A stretch of 64,000 nt of DNA from Caballeronia sp. dw_276 (GTDB lineage: Bacteria; Pseudomonadota; Gammaproteobacteria; Burkholderiales; Burkholderiaceae): NCBI RefSeq assembly GCF_018449635.1, contig NZ_JAAVUV010000007.1:310001-374000 (forward strand). Reading direction: 5' to 3'. The number at the start of each line of letters is the position of its first letter. Within the stretch, counting starts at the first letter, position 1. Positions 53,605 to 62,600 of this stretch are shown one piece after another. A program made the translations under genes and the position numbers. The notes under the pieces are model-generated. The model made no database searches and was not told the origin of the DNA. It saw only the letters and a list, made by a program, of their open reading frames with translations.

Positions 53605-56600
53605 TCAAAACCTCCACATCAAATTCCCCTGAATCGCATTATCACGATACCCGCCACCGTACTGACCAGAATACGAAATCCCCAGCGTAGCGCTCTTCCC
53701 CACATTCACATCGAGCCCCACCTCAACGACCGCCGTGTCATGCGCGATCGGCACCCCTGCCACCGAGAACGTCGTCGAACTTCCACTAAAAGCGAGCCGT
53801 GACGTCGGCGTGACATCGCCAAACGCATGCCGCCATCCGACCATCGCCCGCGGCGTCACAGCCGTCGAACCGCTCAAGTCAAGACGCGTCGCCGCCCGCA
53901 CGCCCAACGTCGAATACACGAGGTTCTGCGTATCGTTGCCGCTTTGCAATGCCGCCGCGCCGCCATTCTCAGTAAATCCATCGGTATGCAGATTCACGTA
54001 GGCCAGTCCGGCGAACGGTTCAAGCGCGACGTTGCCAACGGGTATCGCGTAACCGGTCTCGCCAAAGACCTGCGCGGTCCCGGCGTTATAGCTCGACGAA
54101 GGGTTATCGGAGAAACCGGCGAAGCCCGCGTTGCGGTCCACACGCACGTGGTTCCATGTGTACGCCGAGCCGACGCGCACGGCAAGTGCGCCGAACTGGG
54201 CGCCGCCATAGAGCGCGAGGTGGTAACTGTCGATGGAACTCGACGCGTTCTGCGCACTCGTATCGAACGATGTGTGGCCCACGCCGCCAGCCGCGCCCAC
54301 GCGCCAGGTGTCGTTGATGGCGGTGTCGGCGCCGATCACGAAACCCGTGCTGCTGCGATCGACGCTCGCCGCGTTGCCATCGCCGCCAAGCCGCCCCTGC
54401 GAACCGAATGCCTGGCCCCAGGCTACAGGCGACAGACGCGGCTTGAGGTTGCATGCGCCTCGTGACGTGGTGTCGGCGACGGGTTTATCGATGCCATCGC
54501 TGGCGTCGTCGAGGCACGAAGCCGGTCCCGATGCCAGCGCCGCCAGCGCTCCCTCCGACGGCGACAGCGCCTGGCGCATCCGGTCGGAGACGGCGTCGCG
54601 GATGTAATGGCTATCGTCGAGCAATACGCTTTTCGCGCTCGCGTGGATCTCCCCCGACATGTTGTTCAGCGCAATGCGCGCCGTGGGTTTGTCCTGCGTG
54701 ATCAGCGCGTCGTAGATGGGCGTGCCCGGACCCATCGCCGTGAGCGCCGTGCCTGCCGCGCGCTGGTTCTGCGTCGTGGCGACATCTGCGAACGAATTGC
54801 CATTCGGCTTGAGCGTGAGGAAGACGCTGTTCGGACCATAGCCGAGCGTCGGCGTAAGGAACGCGAGACTCGATACGGTATCGGTGAACGTGCCAGTGAC
54901 GCCGCCGCCTGCGGTGAGGATGGTGTAGGTCGTGTTCGGCGCATAGGTCCCCGTCGACGGCTTCACTTGCACCGTGCCGCCGCCAAGTGTCGCGGCGCCG
55001 CTTGCTTCGATCAGGTTGCCCTGTGGTTGCGGGTTGACCTGCACCTGGTACGTGGAGCCCGGCGCGAAGCTGACGTTGCCGCCCACGTTGAGCGTCGTGT
55101 TCGCGGAGCCGGGCGCCGCAGTGCCGCCTGTGTTCACGATCAGCCCGCCGACCTTGCCGGTCCCGCCGAGGGTGCCGCCGCTGTTCACGGTGACCGTCGA
55201 ATTTCCAATGGAACCATTCACCGCCAGCGTCCCGCCGTTCACCGATGTCGGCCCGGAATACGTGCTCGTCCCGTTGAGATTGAGTTGTCCCGATCCGTCC
55301 TTGACCACGCCGCCCGTGCCGCTGATCACGCCGCCGTACGTGATGGCGGCAGAGTGATTGAACGCTACTGTGCCGTTGTTGATGATGTTCCCGCTCACGC
55401 TGCCCGTCGTGCCGCCGTTGCCGAGCTGCAAGATGCCGGCGTTGACCGTCGTGCCGCCCGAGAATGTGTTGTCGCCAGTCAGTGTCAGCGTGTCCGTGCC
55501 ACCCTTGATGAGTGAGCCGGAGCCGGTGATCGCGCCGGCGTAGTTGCCGCCGCCGTTGACCGTCAGCGCGCCCGCGCCGAGATCGAGCGAACCGCCGCTG
55601 CTGTTGCCGTTGAGCGAACCCAGCGTCAGTCCGTTGCCGTTCGTGTTCAGCGTGCCGCTGTTCAACGTGAGCGGTCCTGTGCCGAGCGCCGTGCTGCTGG
55701 CGAGGGTGATGGTGCCGTCGTTGAGTGTCGTACCGCCGCTATAGGTATTCGATCCTCCCAGTGTCAGGTTGGACCCGCCGTCCTTCGTCAAGCCTCCCGC
55801 GCCCGATACCGCACCGCTCAAGGTCAGATCCGCCGTCCCGCCAATCGTCACGCCCGTACCGAGATTGACCGCGTTGCCGACGGTGATGGCCGTGGTGTTA
55901 TCGAGCGTGGCCGGGCCGGTGACGGTCAAGGCACCCGTGCCCAGCGCCGCGCCGTTGCCAAGCGTCAGCGTGCCTGCGTTGAGAACGGCGCCGCCGGAGA
56001 ACGTGTTGGCGCCGGCGAGGGTTTCGTTGCCGCTGCCTTGCTTCACGATCCTGCCGGTTCCGCCGATGCTGCCGCTGAAGGTCTGGCTGCTTGCGTCGCC
56101 GAGGGTCAGCGTATTGCCGCCGAGCGTGACCGTGCTGCCCGTCGCGCCACTAAGCGATCCAATGGTTTGATTCCCGGCTGCAGCAATATCAAAACCGGCG
56201 CCGGACGCCGCCGTATTCACCACGCCCGTTGCGGACAAGCTGCCGCCCGCACCCAGCGCCAGGGTGCCGGCGTTGATCGTCGTGCCGCCGGTGAAGGTGT
56301 TGCCTGCCGTCAGCGTTTGGGTGCCCGTGCCCTGCTTCACGATGCCACCCGCTCCGCCGATCACGCCGCCGAAGGTTTGATTGGTGGCATCGCCGAAATT
56401 CAGCGTGTTGCCGCCGAGGGTGACCGTGCTGCCCGTCGCGCCCGAGAGCGATCCGATGGCCTGGTTGCCGCTTGCGCCGGAGATATCGAGTCCCGCGCCC
56501 GCGGCTGCCGTGTTCACCGCGCCCGTCGCTGACAAGCTTCCGCCCGCGCCCAAGGCCAATGTGCCAGCGTTGATCGTCGTGCTGCCGGTGAAGGTGTTCG

Positions 56601-59600
56601 CGCCCGTCAGCGTCTCGGTGCCGGTGCCTTGTTTGACGATGCCGCCTGTTCCATTGATCGCGCCGCCGAACGTCTGATTGGTAGCGTCTCCAAGCGTCAA
56701 CGAATTGCCGCCCAACGTCACGGTGCTTCCGGCCGCGCCTGCCAGCGATCCGACGGTCTGGTTGCCGGCCGCTGAAATGTCAAAGCCTGCTCCCGACGCC
56801 GCCGTATTCACCGCGCCGGTCGTGGACAAGCTGCCGCCCGCGCCTAATGCGAGCGTACCGTCCTTGATCGTCGTGCCGCCGGTGAACGTGTTCGTGCCCG
56901 TCAGCGTCAGCGTGCCCGCGCCATCCTTCACCAGCCCGCCCGTACCGCTCACGACAATCGCGGTATTCAGGTCGTTCGAATAGTCGATGCCAAGCGTCCC
57001 GTTGTTCGTGATGTTGCCAATCACGCTGCCGCTCGTGCCGCCGTTGCCGAGCTGGAGGGTGCCGGCGTTGATCGTGGTGCCACCCGTGTAGGTGTTCGTG
57101 CCCGTGAGGATTTCCGTCCCCGTGCCTTGCTTCACGATGCCGCCCGTGCCGCCAATCACCCCGCCGAAGGTCTGGTCGCTCGCGGCGCCGAGCGTGAGCG
57201 TGTTGCCGCCGAGCGAGACCGTGCTGCCTGTGACGCCGGCGAGTGAGCCTATCGACTGGTTGCCGGCGGCCGAGATGTCGAGACCTGCGCTCGCGCCCGC
57301 AACGTTGACCGTGCCGCTCGCCGCAATGCTGCCGCCCGCACCCAGCGCGAGGGCGCCCGCGTTGATGGTGGTATCGCCGGTGTAGGTGTTGACGGCGCCG
57401 AGCGTTTCGGTTCCCGAACCTTGCTTCACGATACCGCCCGTTCCGCCGATCACGCCGCCGAAGGTCTGGCTGGTGGTATCGCCGAAAGTGAGCGTGTTGG
57501 CGCCCAATGCGACCGCGCTGCCCGTCGCACCCGCAAGAGAGCCGATGGTCTGATTACCCGCTGCCGCAATATCAAAGCTCGTGCCGGAAGCCGCCGTATT
57601 GACCGCGCCCGTCGATGACAAGCTGCCTCCCGCGCCCAATGCCAATGTGCCCGCGTTAATGGTCGTGCCGCCAGTGAACGTGTTTGCGCCCGTCAGCGTT
57701 TCGGTGCCCGTACCTTGTTTGACGATCCCTCCCGTCCCGTTGATTGCGCCGCCGAAGGTTTGATCGGTGGCATCGCCGAGGGTCAGCGAATTGGCGCCGA
57801 GCGTAACCGTGCTTCCCGCCGCCCCGCCAAGCGATCCGATGGTCTGGTTGCCGCTCGCGCCCGAGATATCGAAGCCTGCGCCGAGTGAGGCGGTATTCAC
57901 CGCGCCCGTCGATGCCAGGCTGCCGCCCGCGCCAAGCGCCAATGTCCCTGCGTTGATCGTCGTGCCGCCGGTGAAGGTCTGTACGGCCGTCAGCGTTTCC
58001 GTGCCCGCGCCTTGCTTCACAATGCCGCCCGTTCCCCCGATCACCCCGCCGAACGTCAGGTTCGCGCCGTTGCCGAAAGTCAGCGTGTTGGCGCCCAACG
58101 CGACCGTACTGCCCGTCACGCCAGCAAGCGAGCCGATGGTCCGGCCGCCGTTTGCACCGGAGATATCGAAGGAAGCGCCTGCTGCCGCCACGTCCACCGC
58201 ACCCGTCGGCGCGAGGTTCCCGGCCCCGCTTAACGCCAGGGTTCCGGCGTTGATGGTCGTGGCGCCGGTGAAGGTGTTCACCCCCGTCAGCGTCTCCGTT
58301 CCTGTCCCTTGCTTGATCAGTCCACCCGTTCCGCCGATGGCGCCATCGAAGGTCTGGTTGGTGGCGTCGCCGAGCGTCAGGTTGTTGGCGCCGAGCGTGA
58401 TCGTGCTGCCCGCCGCGCCATGCAACGAACCGATGCTTTGCGCGCCGCCCGCCGAGATATCGAGTCCCGCGTTCGCGCCCACGTTCACCGTTCCCGCTTG
58501 CGACAGGCTGCCGCCCGCGCCCACGACCAGCGTGCCGGCGTTGATATCGGTGTCGCCGGTATAGGTGTTCGCGCCCGTGAACGTCGCGGTGCCCGTGCCT
58601 TCCTTCACCACGCCGCCCGCGCCGCTGATCACACCCGCAAAAGTGGTGTCGGTGCTGTCGCCGAAGGTCAGCGTATTGCCACCCAGCGCCAGCGTGCTTC
58701 CGCCGATACCCGAAAGCGATCCGATGGTCTGGTTGCCCGCCGCGCTCAGATCGAGCGTCGAGCCGACGCCGGCGACATCGACGGCGCCCGTCGATGCAAG
58801 GCTGCCGCCCGCACCCACGGCGAGCGTTCCTGCGTTGATGGTCGTGCCGCCGGTGTAGGTATTGGCGCCGGTCAGCGTTTCGGTGCCCGTTCCCTGCTTG
58901 ACGATGCCGCCCGTCCCGCCTAACGCGCCTGCAAACGTCTGGTTCGTGGTATCGCCTAATGTCAGCGTGTTGGCGCCCAACGCGACCGTGCTGCCCGCAA
59001 CGCCCGCCAGCGAACCGATCGTTTGATTGCCGCCAGCGGCAATATCAAGGGCCGCGCCAACGCCCGCCACGTTCACGGCGCCGGTGGACGACAAACTCCC
59101 GCCTGCGCCTACGGCAAGCGTGCCCGCGTTGATGGTCGTACCGCCAGTAAACGTGTTTGCACCGGTCAACGTTTCGGTGCCCGAACCTTGTTTCACGATG
59201 CCGCCCGTCCCGCCGATCGCGCCGCCGAACGTCTGGTTCGTGGCATCGCCTAATGTGAGCGTGTTCGCGCCCAGCGCAACTGTGCTGCCTGCCGCTCCGC
59301 CAAGCGAACCGATGGTCTGCGGACCCGTCGCGTTGGCGATATCGAGGGCCGCACCGGCGCCCGCCACGTTGACAGCGCCCGCGGACGACAAGCTTCCGCC
59401 GGCGCTCAATGCCAACGTTCCGGCGTTGATCGTGGTTCCGCCCGAGAACGTGTTGGCGCCGGTCAGCGTTTCCGTCCCGGTGCCCTGCTTGACGATGCCG
59501 CCCGTTCCACCGATCGCGCCACCGAATACTTGATTGGTGGCATCGCCGAAAGTAAGCGAGTGGCCGCCGAGCGCTACGGTGCTGCCCGTCACGCCTGCCA

Positions 59601-62600
59601 GCGAACCGATGGTCTGGTCGCCGCTCGCGCCAGAGAGATCGAAGGCAGCGCCGGCCGATGCGACGTTCACCGCGCCCGTCGATGCAAGGCTTCCTCCCGC
59701 GCCCAAAGCCAGCGTTCCGGCGTTGATCGTGGTGCCGCCGGTGAAGGTGTTCGCACCTGTGAGCGTCTCCTTCCCCGTCCCCTGTTTGATAAGGCCGCCC
59801 GCACCGCCTATGGCGCCGCTGAAGGTTTGATCGGTGGCGTCGCCAAGCGTCAGCGTATTGGAACCGAGCGTGATCGTGCTGCCCGCCGCGCCTTGCAATG
59901 AACCAATGGTTTGCGTGCCGCCCGCCGAGATATCGAGCCCGGCGCCCGCGCCCACATTTACGGTGCCCGCCTGCGACAAACTCCCGCCAATGCCCACGAC
60001 CAGCGTGCCGGCGTTGATATCGGTATCGCCCGTGTAGGTGTTGACGCCGGTGAACGTCTCCGCGCCGCTGCCTTGCTTCACCACGCCGCCTGTCCCGCTG
60101 ATCGAGCCGGCAAAGGTTTGATCGGTGGCATCGCCGAAAGTGAGCGTGCTGCCGCCCAGCGCGACCGTGCTGCCCGACACGCCTGCAAGCGATCCGATGG
60201 TCTGGTTGCCGCTCGCGGAGATGTCGAGGCCGGCGCCGACGCCGCTCAGGTCGACGGCGCCCGTCGATGCCAGCGTCCCGCCCGCGCCCAGCACGAGACT
60301 CCCCGCGCCGATGGCCGTGCCGCCCGTGAAGGTGTTGGCGCCCGTGAGCGTTTGCGTGCCCGCGCCTTGTTTGATCAAGCCGCCCGCACCGCCGATCGAG
60401 CCGCCGAACGTTTGGTTCGTGGCATTTCCGAAGGTCAGCGAATTGCCGCCCAGCGCGACGGAGCTGCCTGTTACGCCTGATAATGAACCGATGGTTTGAT
60501 CGCCCGTGGCTGCGGAAATATCGAGGCTCGAGCCGGCGCCCGCCACGTTGACCGCGCCCGTGGCCAACAGGCTTCCGCCTGCGCCCAGCGCCAGCGTGCC
60601 GGCGTTGATGGTCGTGCCGCCCGTGTAGGTGTTGGTGCCCGTCAGCGTTTGCGTGCCCGTGCCTTGCTTGATCAGCGCGCCGGTTCCATCGATTGCGCCG
60701 CCGAAGGTCTGGCTGGTTGCATCGCCGAAAGTCAGCGAGTTGGCGCCCAACGCAATCGCGCTACCCGATACGCCCGCCAAAGAGCCGATGGTTTGATTGC
60801 CGGCTGCCGTGGAGATATCGAAGACCGAGCCTACGCTGGCCGTGTTCACCGCGCCCGTCGATGCCAGGCTGCCGCCCGCGCCCAGGGTAAGCCTGCCGGC
60901 GCCGATCGTCGTGCCGCCGGTGAAGGTCTGGGCGGCGGTCAAGGTTTCCGCGCCGCTGCCCTGCTTGACGATACCGCCCGTCCCACCGATCACGCCATTG
61001 AACGCATGGTTGGCGGTATCGCCGAACGTCATCGAGTTCGCGCCGAGCGTGACCGTGCTGCCCGCTGCGCCTGCCAGCCCGCCGATGGTTTGCGGACCGC
61101 TCGCGGCGGAGATATCGAATGCTGTTCCGGCCGCAGCCGTGTTGACGGTTCCGGATGACGCGAGGCTGCCGCCTGCGCCCAACGCCAGGGTTCCGGCGTT
61201 GATGGCCGTGCCGCCGGTGAAGCTGTTTGCGCCCGTGAGGGTCTCCGTTCCCGCGCCCAGTTTGATCAACCCGCCCGTGCCTGCGATCGCTCCGCCAAAC
61301 GTTCGATTCGTGGCATCGCCGAAGGTCAGGGAATTGCCGCCAAGCGCAACCGCGCTTCCCGCCGAACCCGCCAGCGAGCCGATGATTTGCGCTCCACCCG
61401 CGCTGATGTCCAGTGCAGCGTTCACGCCGGCCACATTCACCGCGCCCGTCGATAACAAACCGCCGCCAGCGCCCAAAGCCAAAGTTCCGGCGTTGATCGT
61501 CGTGCCGCCCGAAAACGTGTTTGCGCTCGTCAGGATTTCCGTGCCCGCGCCTTGTTTGATCAACCCGCCCGAGCCGCCGATCACGCCGCCGAACGTCTGG
61601 TTGGTTGCATCGCCCAGTGTCAGCGAGTTCGCCCCCAGCGCAACCGTGCTGCCTGTCGATCCCGCCAATGAACCGATGGTTTGCGGACCGCTCGCGCCCG
61701 AGATATCGAACCGGGCGCCAACATCGGCCGTATTCACCGCGCTCGTCGATGCAAGGCTGCCGCCCGCGCCGAGTGCAAGTGTTCCGGCGTTGATGGTCGC
61801 GCCGCCCGTGAAAGTATTCGCGCCGGTAAGCGTCTCCGTTCCAGTACCAAGCTTTACGATGCCGCCCGTTCCGCCGATCGTGCCGCCAAAGGTCCGATTG
61901 GTGGTATCGCCAAGTGTCAGGGAATTGCCGCCCAGCGCGACCGTGCTGCCCGCCGTCCCGGCCAATGCGCCGATGATTTGGTTACTGCCGGCCGTGGATA
62001 TATCGAATGCTGCACCCGGACCTGCGACGTTCACGAGACTTGTCGCGGCCACGCTGCCGCCGGCGCCTATCGCCAGGGTTCCGGCATTGATGGTGACTGC
62101 ACCCGAGAAGGTGTTTGCGCCCGTGAGCGTCTCGGTTCCCGCGCCCTGTTTAATCAAGCCGCCCGTGCCCGTGATCGCGCCGCCGAAGGTTTGATTGGTC
62201 GCATCGCCGAAGGTCAGCGGGTTCGCGCCGAGCGCCACCGTGCTTCCCGCCGATCCCGCCAACGAACCAATGGTTTGCGCTCCGCCCGCGCCTATGTCCA
62301 GTGCCGCGCCAGCCCCGGCCACGTTCACCGCGCTCGTGGACAGCAAACTGCCGCCCGTACCCAGCGCGAGGGTTCCGGCGTTGATTGTCGTGCCGCCGGT
62401 AAAGGTGTTGGCGCCCGTCAGCGTTTCGGTTCCGCTGCCCTGTTTGACGATCCCGCCCGTCCCGCCGATCGCGCCACCGAACGTTCGATTGGTGGCATCG
62501 CCGAGGGTCAACGAGTTAGTACCCAACGTGACCGTGCTGCCCGATAAGCCGGCCAGTGAACCGATGGTTTGCGGACCGCTCGCGCCCGAGATGTCGAAGC